Assembly (NCBI RefSeq): GCF_001885075.1
Contig: NZ_MODU01000004.1
Location: 1,426,001-1,490,000 of the forward strand
Direction of reading: 5' to 3'
DNA length: 64,000 nt
Source of the DNA: Alteromonas sp. V450
GTDB taxonomy: Bacteria; Pseudomonadota; Gammaproteobacteria; Enterobacterales; Alteromonadaceae
Part shown: positions 17,180 to 27,281 of the stretch, piece by piece
Layout: each line of letters starts with the position of its first letter
Position numbering within the stretch: the stretch's first letter is position 1
Made by a program: the position numbers and the translations under genes
The notes under the pieces: generated by a model
What the model saw: the letters and a program-made list of their open reading frames with translations, nothing else
What the model was told of the DNA's origin: nothing
Databases searched by the model: none

Positions 17180-18316
17180 TTACGCTAACGTTGTCAGCTT
17201 TTTAACAACGGCATTTACACCAATGAGTAAATCTTCACCTAATTGACGGCTGCGCTGTACCGACCAACCGTATATATCGTCTGGTACATCTGCGTTGTCT
17301 TTAAATGGCATTTCAACCGTATATGCCATACATTTGAACTTCTCACCCACTGCATTTGACGCTACGGTTAGGTTAGCCTTGCCCGGCTCGTCTTTATCAT
17401 AACCAAACTCGTCTTGGAACTCAGGCGTTGCATTTAATAACGCATCTTTAAACGTGTTTTCTAGCATTTTGATGGTGTCATTGTAGCTAGGATTACCTTC
17501 ACTTCCTGCTACAAAGTTGTACGGCAATGCCTCATCACCGTGCAAATCAAGGTACATATCTACACCAATTTCGCTCATTGCGTTAAGTACGTAAAGTACT
17601 TCCGGGCTTTTTTCTTTCGATGGAGTTGCCCACTCGCGATTAAGATTAGTTCCTACAGCGTTAGTGCGCAGGTGACCGCGAGCACTGCCGTCAGGGTTCA
17701 TGTTTGGCACAATGTAGAACACAGCGTTATCAAGCAACTGTCGCGCCAAACCATCTTGCTCATCAAGCAAACGGTAAATTATTCCCTCTGCACACCACTC
17801 GGCCATGGTTTCGCCAGGGTGTTGACGTGCCGTAATCCACACCTTTTTCTTTTCTGGTGTTTCTTCACCGATAACCAGCATAGACATATCACGGCCATCT
17901 AGCGTAAGGCCCAAAAATTTATGCTCACAAAGCAATGACATTTGTGCGTCGTGAACAAGATCGAGATGCCGTTCATAGCTGTAAGGAATGAAATACGCGA
18001 AGTAAACGCTGGGCTGCTCTAGTGTCAGTGAGAACGTAAGGTTATCACCATCAAATTCGCTTGGAATTCTAAACCATGTTTGACGGTCGTAAGACGCTAA
18101 AACATTATATCCCTTCCAACCTTCTGGATACGCTGATTTTGCCAGGTTACCAATAGTCATTGTGTGCGTAACAAACGTTTCACCCACTAAACGGAAATGG
18201 AACCACTGTGCAAATTCAGATTGGTTGTCATTAGGGATGGCTAGACGAATATCGTCAGGTGATTGTGCGCTAACTACTTCAATGTTACCGCTGTCGAATT
18301 GACTGGAAATATGCAT
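17180..18316 (-). CDS. M14 zinc carboxypeptidase, cytosolic type
   Basis: A 378-residue protein without a signal peptide. Residues 1-125 form the beta-rich N-terminal domain found in cytosolic carboxypeptidases. The catalytic domain follows, with zinc ligands His166 and Glu169 in HPGETMAE, the NPDG and NREW substrate-binding motifs, the third ligand in LDLHGDE, and a likely catalytic Glu in the VEMPFKD stretch near the end. The family trims C-terminal residues, classically glutamate; the bacterial substrate is not known. It has its own terminator. Confidence 0.88.
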   Translation of the reverse strand: MHISSQFDSGNIEVVSAQSPDDIRLAIPNDNQSEFAQWFHFRLVGETFVTHTMTIGNLAKSAYPEGWKGYNVLASYDRQTWFRIPSEFDGDNLTFSLTLEQPSVYFAYFIPYSYERHLDLVHDAQMSLLCEHKFLGLTLDGRDMSMLVIGEETPEKKKVWITARQHPGETMAEWCAEGIIYRLLDEQDGLARQLLDNAVFYIVPNMNPDGSARGHLRTNAVGTNLNREWATPSKEKSPEVLYVLNAMSEIGVDMYLDLHGDEALPYNFVAGSEGNPSYNDTIKMLENTFKDALLNATPEFQDEFGYDKDEPGKANLTVASNAVGEKFKCMAYTVEMPFKDNADVPDDIYGWSVQRSRQLGEDLLIGVNAVVKKLTTLA

Positions 18317-18429
18317 AAACTGTCGTTTTCCTCATTATTTGCGCGCTAATTTAGCATAGACGTAAACACAAATTCCACGCACTCAGCGGTTTTATTCTAT
18401 TTGAAGTATACTAAAAGTTTACACCACTA

Positions 18430-18457
18430 AAAAACCGACCACTTGGGTCGGTTTTTT
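18430..18457 (-). terminator. terminator after the long GAPDH gene
   Basis: The stem AACCGACC / GGTCGGTT with A and T runs on both sides works on either strand. It lies 50 bases after the minus-strand GAPDH stop. Confidence 0.8.
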
Positions 18458-18507
18458 ATACAGCAGAAATTGCGCTGTCAGAGAGGCGTTACCAACACTG
18501 CGCTGCG

Positions 18508-19953
18508 TTATAGTGGTAAGGTTGGGAAACTTAACCCGGCCATATCACGAACCACGCGCAACACCTGACAGCTGTAGCCAAACTCATTGTCATACCACAC
18601 GTATAACGTAAGTCGGCTGTCTGCAGCAATGGTTGCCTGAGAATCAACCACAGAAGCAGCGCGAGAACCGACTAAGTCTGTAGATACAATCTCTTTACTT
18701 GCCGTGTAGTCTATCTGATGCTGAAGTTTAGAGAATAACGCAGTGTCGCGTAAGAACTCGTTAACCGCAATGCGGTCTACCGGCGTTTTAAGGTTTAGGT
18801 TTAAAATCGCTAGCGATACGTTTGGCGTAGGTACGCGAATAGCATTACCGGTCAGTTTACCCGCCAATTTAGGATACGCTTTGGCTACCGCTTTCGCTGC
18901 GCCCGTTTCGGTGATAACCATGTTAAGCGGTGCGCTACGTCCACGGCGGTCGCCTTTGTGGTAGTTATCAATAAGGTTTTGGTCGTTGGTATAAGAGTGA
19001 ACGGTTTCAACGTGACCGTTTTCAATGCCGTACTCTTCGTCTAGCGCCTTGAGCACTGGCGTTATCGCGTTAGTCGTACAGCTTGCAGCAGATACAATTG
19101 TATCTTCTGGTGTGACTTCTTCATCATTCACACCGTGCACGATGTTTTTAATGTCGCCTTTACCTGGTGCAGTAAGGATAGCTTTCGCCGCACCTTTGGC
19201 TTTAAGGTGAAGACCAAGGCCATCGCGGTCACGCCAAATACCCGTGTTGTCTACGATAATGGCGTTATCGATACCATATTGAGTGTAATCAACCTCATCC
19301 GGGCTGTTAGCATAGATAACCTGAATGTATGAGCCATTTGCTTTTAGCGCATTGCGTTCGTGATCCACGGTAATGCTGCCATTGAATGGTCCATGCACTG
19401 AGTCGCGACGCAATAAGCTAGCACGCTTTTCTAAGTCGCCGTCGCGTCCACCTCGAACTACGATGGCACGCAAGCGAAGCTTGTTGTTTTTCCCTTGACG
19501 CTCAATAAGCAAACGAGCGAGTAAACGACCTATACGGCCAAAACCATAAAGTACAACGTCCTGAGGTTTCTGATCGTCCTCTTTGTCGGCAACGTCGTTT
19601 AGTTTTTCGTTGAGGTAGGCCGTAAGGTCGTTGTTGTCGACCGCTGAACCGTAGTGAAAGTCGAATGCGAGTTTGCCAATATCAATTTGTGCAGGCGCAA
19701 GCTTCATGTTGCTTAACGCTTCTAGAATTGGAAAGCTTTCGCGTAGGCGTAACTTAATACCTTCATGCAGACGCACTTTGCGATGTGCTTTGATAATATC
19801 AATCGCACTAGCGTTCAGTAACGAGCGTCCGTAAACCGAAATTTCAACCGCTTTATTGCGGTACAGTTTACCAATAAGGGGCAACATCATTTCCGCGTAT
19901 TCCTGACGCTCCTGCCAGCTACTTTGTAATTCCTGCTCAAACTGTTGATTCAT
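18508..19953 (-). CDS. glyceraldehyde-3-phosphate dehydrogenase, long form
   Basis: A 481-residue GAPDH. Residues 1-130 are an extra helical N-terminal extension. The Rossmann fold starts at YGFGRIGR (Gly137, 139, 142), and the catalytic cysteine is Cys292 in SAASCTTNAITPVLK. The C-terminal YVWYDNEFGYSCQV is conserved. This long form occurs in alteromonads and vibrios beside a normal GapA and is thought to work in one direction of glycolysis/gluconeogenesis or with a different cofactor; which is not clear from sequence. The second, standard GAPDH is at 29722-30717. Confidence 0.92.
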   Translation of the reverse strand: MNQQFEQELQSSWQERQEYAEMMLPLIGKLYRNKAVEISVYGRSLLNASAIDIIKAHRKVRLHEGIKLRLRESFPILEALSNMKLAPAQIDIGKLAFDFHYGSAVDNNDLTAYLNEKLNDVADKEDDQKPQDVVLYGFGRIGRLLARLLIERQGKNNKLRLRAIVVRGGRDGDLEKRASLLRRDSVHGPFNGSITVDHERNALKANGSYIQVIYANSPDEVDYTQYGIDNAIIVDNTGIWRDRDGLGLHLKAKGAAKAILTAPGKGDIKNIVHGVNDEEVTPEDTIVSAASCTTNAITPVLKALDEEYGIENGHVETVHSYTNDQNLIDNYHKGDRRGRSAPLNMVITETGAAKAVAKAYPKLAGKLTGNAIRVPTPNVSLAILNLNLKTPVDRIAVNEFLRDTALFSKLQHQIDYTASKEIVSTDLVGSRAASVVDSQATIAADSRLTLYVWYDNEFGYSCQVLRVVRDMAGLSFPTLPL

Positions 19954-20546
19954 GCTTCTGCCTTCATCGATATTAGTTAACTTTGTGGTGCTACTGCACC
20001 GCTAGTCCACGCCAGCTGTATTATTGTTGTAGGGCACATACGGTGAGTATCCGTCCGGCGATGACGAGCATTATTCTAGATAAACAACAGAAGATGACCA
20101 AATTGTTGATAAGTTTCAAAACCCTGCTGAGTTTGCGGTTAAGCTTCAATTTATTTGGTAATTTTCCAACAAATGTGAGTAGCAATGTCGTGGCCTGTTT
20201 TAAGAAACGGTCACAATGCAAATGAATTAATCATGTTCTACGCATTAATAAAAGTATATTAGGGACATTATTTTTCAATTTAGCGTATCGTGACGATACT
20301 GGCGTCACCGCTACGCCCTTATTGTCCGTCAAACATCGGTATAACCTTGGGAAGTAGCTTGCGCTCTCCATGTTTTATTTTGAAATGAAATTACACTTTT
20401 CTTTTATGAATAAAAGCAAAAAAGCCGTCATATTTAGACGGCTTTTCGCTTCAGGCTGAGTTTTACAGCCCTTAAAGGTTATTTTTTAATCAGATGTTTA
20501 CCTTTGAATGAGCTCGGTTCTCTGAGGATCTACTATTGGCAAGCCA
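19954..20546. other. intergenic region between the long GAPDH gene and msrB
   Basis: This is 593 bases. The GAPDH promoter must be in the part near 19954-20250, and the msrB terminator sits at 20418-20446. A 15-base site TGAAATGAAATTACA at 20381-20395 matches the HexR palindrome at 13 positions, but it lies over 400 bases upstream of GAPDH. Overlapping short frames on both strands at 19983-20225 show no family resemblance and no ribosome-binding site. Confidence 0.5.
20418..20446 (-). terminator. msrB terminator
   Basis: AAAAAGCCGTC and GACGGCTTTT form a stem with a seven-base loop, flanked by A and T runs, about 100 bases after the msrB stop. Confidence 0.8.
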
Positions 20547-20975
20547 TTAACCTTTAATCACTGAGTCATCCTCACCTTTAAACGTCATCGATAATGAATT
20601 TACGCAATAACGCTGGCCCGTTGGCGCTGGACCATCGGGAAAAACGTGTCCTAGGTGTGAATGACACTGCTTACAGAAAATTTCTACACGTCGCATACCG
20701 TGTGAGAGATCTTCTCTGTAGTCTACATTTCCCTCGTCAAGCTGCTTGTAAAATGAAGGCCAACCACAGCCAGCGTCAAACTTTGTCTCTGATGGAAACA
20801 AAGGCGCTTCACAACATTTACACACATAAATACCGTCTCGTTGCTCATCAAGCAGCACGCCAGTAAAAGGGCGTTCTGTGCCTGCTTCTCTACAAACCCG
20901 ATACTCGTCATCAGAAAGTGTTGCTCGCCAGTTTTTATCTGTATCACTCATTGTAAGCCCATCAACTTTTGACAT
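20547..20975 (-). CDS. msrB: peptide-methionine (R)-S-oxide reductase MsrB
   Basis: A 142-residue cytoplasmic enzyme that reduces methionine-R-sulfoxide in proteins using thioredoxin. Structural zinc is held by Cys52/Cys55 (CKCC) and Cys101/Cys104 ([10 protein letters not shown]). The core GCGWPSFY is present, and the catalytic cysteine is Cys124 in RYCVNS. An internal ATG at residue 9 (MSDTDKNW) is an alternative start. It is separated by terminators from gnd upstream and GAPDH downstream. Confidence 0.95.
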   Translation of the reverse strand: MSKVDGLTMSDTDKNWRATLSDDEYRVCREAGTERPFTGVLLDEQRDGIYVCKCCEAPLFPSETKFDAGCGWPSFYKQLDEGNVDYREDLSHGMRRVEIFCKQCHSHLGHVFPDGPAPTGQRYCVNSLSMTFKGEDDSVIKG

Positions 20976-20993
20976 AAATTACCTCACATAACC

Positions 20994-21027
20994 AAAAAAG
21001 GTGTATTTGTTTTCAAATACACCTTTT
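20994..21027 (-). terminator. gnd terminator
   Basis: AAAAGGTGTATTTG pairs with CAAATACACCTTTT around a short T loop. It is 47 bases after the gnd stop and just before the msrB start. Confidence 0.85.
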
Positions 21028-21073
21028 CAACGTACTTTGGCACAGCGGTTCGCGTTTCGTCCGCTGCCAAATA

Positions 21074-22627
21074 TTATTTTTTGATAGCAGTTTGAGGCCT
21101 TGCTGGATCACTCCATTCAATGTGATACTTTTTACCTGCCGGCTTATCTACACGCTGAAAAGTGTGAGCACCAAAATAATCTCGCTGCCCTTGCAATAAG
21201 TTAGCAGGCAATACCGCTGTACGATAAGAGTCGTAGTAACTTAATGCAGACATCATTGCAGGACACGGCACACCTGCAAGCGTCGCCTTGGCGATTGATT
21301 CGCGCCAATCCGCCTGAAACTGTGTAATTTGCTCGGCAAAGTAAGGGTCTAGAAGCAAATTGTCGAGCTCTTCATTTTTCTCGTACGCCTTCGATATAGA
21401 TTGCAAAAAGACTGCGCGGATAATACAACCTGCTCGCCAAATTTTCGCTATCTCGCCAAAATCAAGTGTCCAACCGTGCTCTTTGCCGGCCATTGCCATC
21501 AGTTGAAAGCCCTGCGCATAGGCACATATTTTTGAACAGTAAAGAGCTTGCTCTAGTTTATTGATTATAGATACTTTTTCATCATCGCTAAACGTTGTTG
21601 CATCAGGGCCCGAAAGCACTTTGCTTGCAGCTAAACGCTCATCTTTCAAACTTGAAATACTGCGGGCAAAAACCGCTGAAGTGATAGTCTGAGCAGGGCT
21701 GCCTACCTGCAAAGCACTCACTGCGGTCCATAAACCCGTCCCCTTTTGGCCTGCCCTATCGAGTATCACGTCGACGAGTGGCTGTTGGGTTTCCGGATCC
21801 ATTTGGTCAAGTACCTCAGCGCTAATTTCCATTAGGTAACTGTTCAGCTTACCTTCATTCCATCGGCGAAACACCTCAGCAATTTCTGCGGGTGCCATAT
21901 GCAGCGCCTGACGCATTACGTGGTAGGTCTCGCATATGAGCTGCATATCGGCGTATTCAATTCCGTTGTGCACCATTTTCACGTAGTGTCCCGCGCCAAC
22001 CGGTCCAATATAGGTTGCGCAAGACTCTCCGTCTGTTACAGGCTCTCCCGGTGTGTGGCTTTCTAACGGCTTGCCTGTTTCAGGGTCGACTTTCGCTGCA
22101 ATAGATTTTAGCACCGGCTCAATACGTGTCCATGCATAAGGATTGCCTGACGGCATTAGCGATGGTCCGAACCGTGCACCTACCTCACCGCCAGAGACAG
22201 CGGTAGAGAAAAAGATAAATTTCCCTTTATACTGCTCTTCTCGCGCAACTGAGTCTGTCCATAGGCTATTACCCGTATCAACCACAATATCATCAGCATG
22301 AATGCCAGCATCGATTAAATGGTTACAAACGTGGTCAACCGGGTCACCGGCAGGGACAGAAATAATAATAAGATGAGGGGCTTTAAGTTTGCTTAACAAC
22401 TCCGTGTAAGAACTACAGCCTTCGACTCGGGGCGCTCTGCCCTCTGCGCGCTCACTGGCATCTTTAGCTAGAATAGCGTCTACTTTATTTTGGTCTAAGT
22501 CGAAGCAAGCTACGCGATAGCCATGGTCGACAAGGTTCATGGTAAGGTTGCTACCCATTACCCCTAAACCAATAAAACCAATGTCACACTGCGTATTATC
22601 GTGCGAATTACCACCTTTGTTTTGCAT
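21074..22627 (-). CDS. gnd: 6-phosphogluconate dehydrogenase, decarboxylating
   Basis: Converts 6-phosphogluconate to ribulose-5-phosphate with NADP reduction, the oxidative pentose-phosphate step that competes with Edd encoded nearby. The 517-residue protein has the cofactor motif IGFIGLGVMGSNLTMNL, the substrate-binding VSGGEVGARFGPSLMPSG and the catalytic-region KMVHNGIEYADMQ. It is longer than E. coli Gnd (468) by loop insertions. I chose the ATG at 22627 because GAGGG lies seven bases upstream; the frame also has an ATG at 22660. Confidence 0.93.
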   Translation of the reverse strand: MQNKGGNSHDNTQCDIGFIGLGVMGSNLTMNLVDHGYRVACFDLDQNKVDAILAKDASERAEGRAPRVEGCSSYTELLSKLKAPHLIIISVPAGDPVDHVCNHLIDAGIHADDIVVDTGNSLWTDSVAREEQYKGKFIFFSTAVSGGEVGARFGPSLMPSGNPYAWTRIEPVLKSIAAKVDPETGKPLESHTPGEPVTDGESCATYIGPVGAGHYVKMVHNGIEYADMQLICETYHVMRQALHMAPAEIAEVFRRWNEGKLNSYLMEISAEVLDQMDPETQQPLVDVILDRAGQKGTGLWTAVSALQVGSPAQTITSAVFARSISSLKDERLAASKVLSGPDATTFSDDEKVSIINKLEQALYCSKICAYAQGFQLMAMAGKEHGWTLDFGEIAKIWRAGCIIRAVFLQSISKAYEKNEELDNLLLDPYFAEQITQFQADWRESIAKATLAGVPCPAMMSALSYYDSYRTAVLPANLLQGQRDYFGAHTFQRVDKPAGKKYHIEWSDPARPQTAIKK

Positions 22628-22828
22628 AGGAACACCCTCACATTTCAGATGGCTGGGCATGATACCACCTGATAGAATAAAGAACAGTCATACCACTTAA
22701 TTAAGCAAGGTATGCTGTAATTGCCATCACTGGTGAATGTTTACGCCCAAGATAGCCATGATTATCACTCTTCTTTAGCGACGACATTTACAGCCTGGTT
22801 AAAATTTAACCGCCGGTAAACGCAACAC

Positions 22829-24937
22829 TCAATTGATGTATTCAGCAAAGCTAAACAAGGTAAGCGATTTGCTAGCTTGTAAAAATACTTTTTGGATACA
22901 TATTGAAGGCTGCTCTTCTAAAGACGAATATCGTGTATCTAGATGCATTGTCCACCCCCCTTTTGTTTGCGAAGAGGGAAGATGAAAGCGAACATCACTG
23001 TCACTCGCATTCACACACAAAAACCAATGTTCTGGAGTCTGATCCGCAACGCGACACCCTTTGATCTCAACACCAAACGCTTTATTGTGCTGTGCATTCC
23101 AATCTTCAGATGCTTTATCTGAACCATCAGGCTTATACCAGTTAATTTCTTTTACATTGCGAGATAGAGTAAACCCGTCGTCGTGGAGCTTTAATTCGCT
23201 GAGTAACAATGATGACTGCCTCAAACGGATAACGTACTGGCAGTACTTTAAGAAGTCGTGTTTACGTTTATTGAGTTCCCAGTTTATCCAGCTAATCGGG
23301 TTGTCTTGGCAATAGGCATTGTTATTCCCATTTTGCGAACGACTAAGCTCGTCACCGCCGAGAACATGTGGTGTACCTTGCGAAAAAATCAGCGTAGCAA
23401 ACAGGTTTCGCTTTTGACGTTCTCGCATCGATAAAATTGCTGGGTTGTTTGTCTCACCCTCAACGCCGTAGTTGGCTGAAAGGTTGTGACCGTGACCATC
23501 ATTATTGTTTTCTAAATTATCCATGTTATGACGTTCGGCATACGTCACCAGGTCGTGCAAAGTAAAGCCATCATGATAAGTTATGTTATTCACGGACGTG
23601 CTTATATGACGCTTTCCTTTGTGAAATATGTCTCTAGACCCCATTAGCCGCGTAGCGAAGTCTGCTGTCACGCCGTCATCACCACGCCAAAATGCTCTAA
23701 CCGTATCGCGGTATTTGTCGTTTACTTCTAACCACGGGACAGGAAAATTGCCTACTTGATAGCCGTCGGGTCCTATATCCCATGGTTCGGCAACTAACAC
23801 TTTTCCACGCAATACCGGGTCACTATTTATCGCACGTAATAGACCCGATCTATTGTTATATGCGTGAGGTTCTCTGCCTAAACATACCGCCAAATCAAAG
23901 CGAAAACCGTCAACCCCAATAATCTCCACCCAATGGCGCATCGCGTCTAAAATTAGCGCCATCATAAATGGATGCGAAGTGTTGATTGTGTTACCGCACC
24001 CCGAGTAATTCGCATAAAGGAGTTCACCGCTTTTGGTTTGCTCAAGTAAATAAGCTTGATAGGGGCAAAAGCCCTTAAAAGATACTACAGGGCCGCCATC
24101 CCCTGCTTCCGCTGTATGATTAAAAACGACATCAACAATAACTTCCAAACCAGCCTCGTGATAGGTATTTACCATATTTTGAAGTTCTTGCAGTGCGTCT
24201 TCAACGCCATACCTTGGCTCTGGCGCAAAAAAATTAACCGGATTATATCCCCAGTAATTGGTAAGGCCTTTATCTGTAATAAAAGGTTCAGGCATAAAGG
24301 AGCATAGCGGCATAAACTGAACCGTAGTAACGCCAAGTGACTTTAGGTGCTCAATGACACTTGGGTGTGATGCACCTATGAACTTGCCTCTGTGCGGTGC
24401 TGGTACGTCTGGGTGTAACTGAGTCAGTCCCTTTACATGCGCCTCATAAATAATTCTCTTATGTTTAGGTATTGTTGGCGCTTTCGTTTTGTTTTCAGCG
24501 TATTGCGACTCATCAACGACAATACATTTTGGGATCATAAACTGGGAATCATGCTTGTACTGTCTGGGGTCCCACTTTATTGCGCGACTAATTTTTTTAG
24601 CGTAAGGATCGATGAGCAATTTATCCGTTGGCACGCTATGAAGCTCGTTCTTTCCTCGTTGTACACGATATCCGTAGTACTGCCCCGCTTTTATGTTTGC
24701 GAAGAAGCCGTGCCACACGTCACCAGTTTTCTCTGGCAAAGGGTATTCGTCGGTTGCTTCTTCCGTGTCTTGGTTAAAAAAACACAATATGACAGCCGTA
24801 GCGTCAGGCGCATAAACAGCAAAATTACAGCCACCAACGCTAGCGGCACTCCCTAAAGGAAATGGGCTTCCAGTGGAAATGAATCTCGAATTATCAGACG
24901 TCACTCGTTTTTCGTCCAAAATGGCCTCGTTCAACAA
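22829..24937 (-). CDS. glgX: glycogen debranching enzyme GlgX
   Basis: A 702-residue GH13 enzyme that removes branch stubs left by glycogen phosphorylase. An N-terminal CBM48-like domain (GGCNFAVYAPDATAV) comes first. The GH13 barrel carries the nucleophile Asp in GFRFDLAVCLGR, the acid Glu in VLVAEPWDIG and the third carboxylate in ITYHDGFTLHDLV. A C-terminal beta domain ends it. It starts 12 bases after glgB stops, so both are co-transcribed with, or just after, malQ. No glgC, glgA or glgP is in the window. Confidence 0.94.
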   Translation of the reverse strand: MLNEAILDEKRVTSDNSRFISTGSPFPLGSAASVGGCNFAVYAPDATAVILCFFNQDTEEATDEYPLPEKTGDVWHGFFANIKAGQYYGYRVQRGKNELHSVPTDKLLIDPYAKKISRAIKWDPRQYKHDSQFMIPKCIVVDESQYAENKTKAPTIPKHKRIIYEAHVKGLTQLHPDVPAPHRGKFIGASHPSVIEHLKSLGVTTVQFMPLCSFMPEPFITDKGLTNYWGYNPVNFFAPEPRYGVEDALQELQNMVNTYHEAGLEVIVDVVFNHTAEAGDGGPVVSFKGFCPYQAYLLEQTKSGELLYANYSGCGNTINTSHPFMMALILDAMRHWVEIIGVDGFRFDLAVCLGREPHAYNNRSGLLRAINSDPVLRGKVLVAEPWDIGPDGYQVGNFPVPWLEVNDKYRDTVRAFWRGDDGVTADFATRLMGSRDIFHKGKRHISTSVNNITYHDGFTLHDLVTYAERHNMDNLENNNDGHGHNLSANYGVEGETNNPAILSMRERQKRNLFATLIFSQGTPHVLGGDELSRSQNGNNNAYCQDNPISWINWELNKRKHDFLKYCQYVIRLRQSSLLLSELKLHDDGFTLSRNVKEINWYKPDGSDKASEDWNAQHNKAFGVEIKGCRVADQTPEHWFLCVNASDSDVRFHLPSSQTKGGWTMHLDTRYSSLEEQPSICIQKVFLQASKSLTLFSFAEYIN

Positions 24938-24949
24938 ATCGGTTCATGC

Positions 24950-27139
24950 CTACTCTACGTTGGCGATGTAAAATAAGGTAGCAAGCGGAGGCAAATGAAT
25001 TAATGCTGAATTTGGCCTCTCGTTCCACGGTAACAGCTCGGTCTCTACACACTGCTTCACTTGATAACCACTTCCCCAGAATTTTGAGTCATCAGTATTG
25101 AGTGCGAGTGAAAGCTGATATGCATCATCCACGCCGATCCTGTAATGTTCGCGGGGAATAGGCGTAAAATTACTTATCACATACACTTTTTGCTTTTTAT
25201 TTTTAGACAGGCGAACAAATGAAACAACACTTTGTTCAGCATTGTTGTGATCAAGCCAAGCAAATCCGTCTGACACGTGGTCTTGTTCGAATAACGCTGG
25301 CGTTGACGTATAAAGTTCATTTAGCGCTTTGTATAACAACTGAATACCACTGTGGCGCTCGTAGTTGAGTAAATGCCAATCAATACTACTATCGTGATTC
25401 CATTCACTCGACTGACCTATTTCATTTCCCATGAAATTCAACTTTTTACCTGGATGGCCATACATAAAGCCTGCGTAGGCACGCAGATTTGCTGTTTGTT
25501 GCCATTCGTCACCCGGCATTTTCCGAATTAAACTGCCTTTTCCGTGAACTACTTCATCGTGAGATATTGGCAACACAAAATTTTCATCAAAGGCGTACAC
25601 CATGCTAAAGGTAATATCATTATGATGGTAATGCCGATAAGCAGGATCTTTCGCAATGTAATGCAATGAATCATGCATCCAGCCCATGTTCCACTTAAAA
25701 CCAAATCCCAAGCCTCCCTCAAATACAGGGCGAGACACCTTGGGAAATGATGTCGACTCTTCAGCAATGGTCATGGTGTCAGGAAAGCGGCCATACACTT
25801 CTTCGTTCATCCATTTTAGCAAACTTATTGCTTCGTAATTTTCATTACCACCGTCGACATTGGGGATCCATTCACCGTCATTGCGTGAATAATCGAGATA
25901 AAGCATAGACGCAACTGCATCAACCCGAAGCCCATCAATATGAAACTTATCTAACCAATATAGTGCATTTGCTACTAGAAACTGGCGCACGGTATCTTTG
26001 CCAAAGTCATAAATGCAAGAATTCCAATCCGGATGCCAGCCTTTTCTAGGATCCTCATACTCATAAACGCACGAACCGTCGAACCGGGCAAGCCCATGTC
26101 CATCCTCTGGGAAGTGCGCTGGCACCCAATCGATGATAACGCCTATTCCAGCTTGGTGGCACCGGTCAACGAAATACTTAAAGTCATCAGGATCACCAAA
26201 CCGGCTTGTGGGTGCGAACATTCCCACGGGTTGATAACCCCATGATCCATCAAACGGAAACTCTGATATGGGCAGCAGTTCTACATGGGTATAACCCATT
26301 TCGCTCACGTATGAGATAAGGTCGTCAGCTAACATTCTGTAGGACAGGTAACGTGCATCAACATCAAGACCAGGTCGCTTCCATGAGCCTAAATGGACTT
26401 CATAAATGCTCATTGGATTGACATATTTGTCTTTTTTACGTTGCTGAAGCCACAGTTCGTCATTCCATTGATACGTGTCGTGATTGTAAATTATTGACGC
26501 ATGAGAGGGGTATTGCTCAGCACTAAACCCCAAAGGGTCTGCTTTATGGGGTAATTCATGGCCACTCGCATCTTTTAATTGATATTTGTACCGCTCGCCT
26601 TTTTTTAATTCCGGTACAAACAGAACCCAATATCCCATTGATGTTTTTTGCATGGGATGACAGCGTCCATCCCATTGATTAAAGTCGCCAATTAACGAGA
26701 CTGATTTTGCATTCGGAGCAAAAACACAAAATCGAACCCCTGTTACACTCTTCGCCCCTCTAGCTGAAAAATTAACGAGTTGAGCGCCCGCTTGTTGATA
26801 CAGATTTTCTGGTTTTGCATCAATATAATGAACCGCGTGGAAAGCCTGCTCGTCAAACTGATACGGGTCGATATAACACGCTGTACCATTGTCTGTTTCA
26901 ACATCTAGCCTGTATACAGCTTCTGCCTGTTGCGCTGACACTTCAGCCTCAAACAAGCCACTTTGCGTGAGTGCAGTCATCGCGATACTTTTTAGCGCGG
27001 GATCTTCCCATGACGCAGTAATAGCATTGGCACCTGGACGCCATACCCGGATTAACTTCGTCCCTTCTCCTTCCACTACCCCTAGCTGAGAAAATGGGTG
27101 TGAACTTAATACCTGTTCCAACTGCTGCGCTAAATGCAT
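24950..27139 (-). CDS. glgB: 1,4-alpha-glucan branching enzyme GlgB
   Basis: A 729-residue GH13 branching enzyme that makes alpha-1,6 links in glycogen. It has an N-terminal domain (about 1-110), a CBM48 domain (about 120-220, SLIGDFNQWDGRCHPM), then the catalytic barrel with YEVHLGSWKR, nucleophile Asp in DGLRVDAVASMLY, acid Glu in TIAEEST and the LPISHDEVVHGKGS loop. GGAG precedes the ATG. Upstream lies a set of hairpins between malQ and glgB that may separate their expression. Confidence 0.95.
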   Translation of the reverse strand: MHLAQQLEQVLSSHPFSQLGVVEGEGTKLIRVWRPGANAITASWEDPALKSIAMTALTQSGLFEAEVSAQQAEAVYRLDVETDNGTACYIDPYQFDEQAFHAVHYIDAKPENLYQQAGAQLVNFSARGAKSVTGVRFCVFAPNAKSVSLIGDFNQWDGRCHPMQKTSMGYWVLFVPELKKGERYKYQLKDASGHELPHKADPLGFSAEQYPSHASIIYNHDTYQWNDELWLQQRKKDKYVNPMSIYEVHLGSWKRPGLDVDARYLSYRMLADDLISYVSEMGYTHVELLPISEFPFDGSWGYQPVGMFAPTSRFGDPDDFKYFVDRCHQAGIGVIIDWVPAHFPEDGHGLARFDGSCVYEYEDPRKGWHPDWNSCIYDFGKDTVRQFLVANALYWLDKFHIDGLRVDAVASMLYLDYSRNDGEWIPNVDGGNENYEAISLLKWMNEEVYGRFPDTMTIAEESTSFPKVSRPVFEGGLGFGFKWNMGWMHDSLHYIAKDPAYRHYHHNDITFSMVYAFDENFVLPISHDEVVHGKGSLIRKMPGDEWQQTANLRAYAGFMYGHPGKKLNFMGNEIGQSSEWNHDSSIDWHLLNYERHSGIQLLYKALNELYTSTPALFEQDHVSDGFAWLDHNNAEQSVVSFVRLSKNKKQKVYVISNFTPIPREHYRIGVDDAYQLSLALNTDDSKFWGSGYQVKQCVETELLPWNERPNSALIHLPPLATLFYIANVE

Positions 27140-27156
27140 TCGCTACTCCTACTAAA

Positions 27157-27176
27157 AACCCGCTATAGAGCGGGTT
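27157..27176 (-). terminator. terminator-like hairpin just before glgB
   Basis: AACCCGCT / AGCGGGTT around a four-base loop, followed on the minus strand by TTTTAG and then the glgB ribosome-binding site. It would end malQ transcripts or attenuate read-through into glgB-glgX. Confidence 0.65.
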
Positions 27177-27183
27177 GGTTCAA

Positions 27184-27241
27184 GGAGGTAGGTTTCTTCA
27201 ATGTAAACCTGCCTCCACAAAAAGTACCGCCGAGGTACTTT
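27184..27241 (-). promoter_or_regulatory. two further hairpins in the malQ-glgB spacer
   Basis: GGAGGTAGGTTT (27184-27195) pairs with AAACCTGCCTCC (about 27205-27216), and AAAGTACC with GGTACTTT (about 27220-27241). With the terminator-like hairpin next to them they fill most of the 142-base spacer. They may be processing or stability structures; no known riboswitch pattern was recognised. Confidence 0.45.
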
Positions 27242-27281
27242 ATATTAACGGTTTGTGCCTACTAGGCAATAACTCTGACTA

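Noticed and set aside
17067-17180. Glycine riboswitch before the AGCS symporter
   Set aside because: The upstream region is only about 110 bases and is largely taken by the terminator of the carboxypeptidase gene; no riboswitch core is visible.
19983-20225. Overlapping short frames on both strands before the long GAPDH gene
   Set aside because: No ribosome-binding site, no recognisable domain, and they overlap the likely GAPDH promoter.
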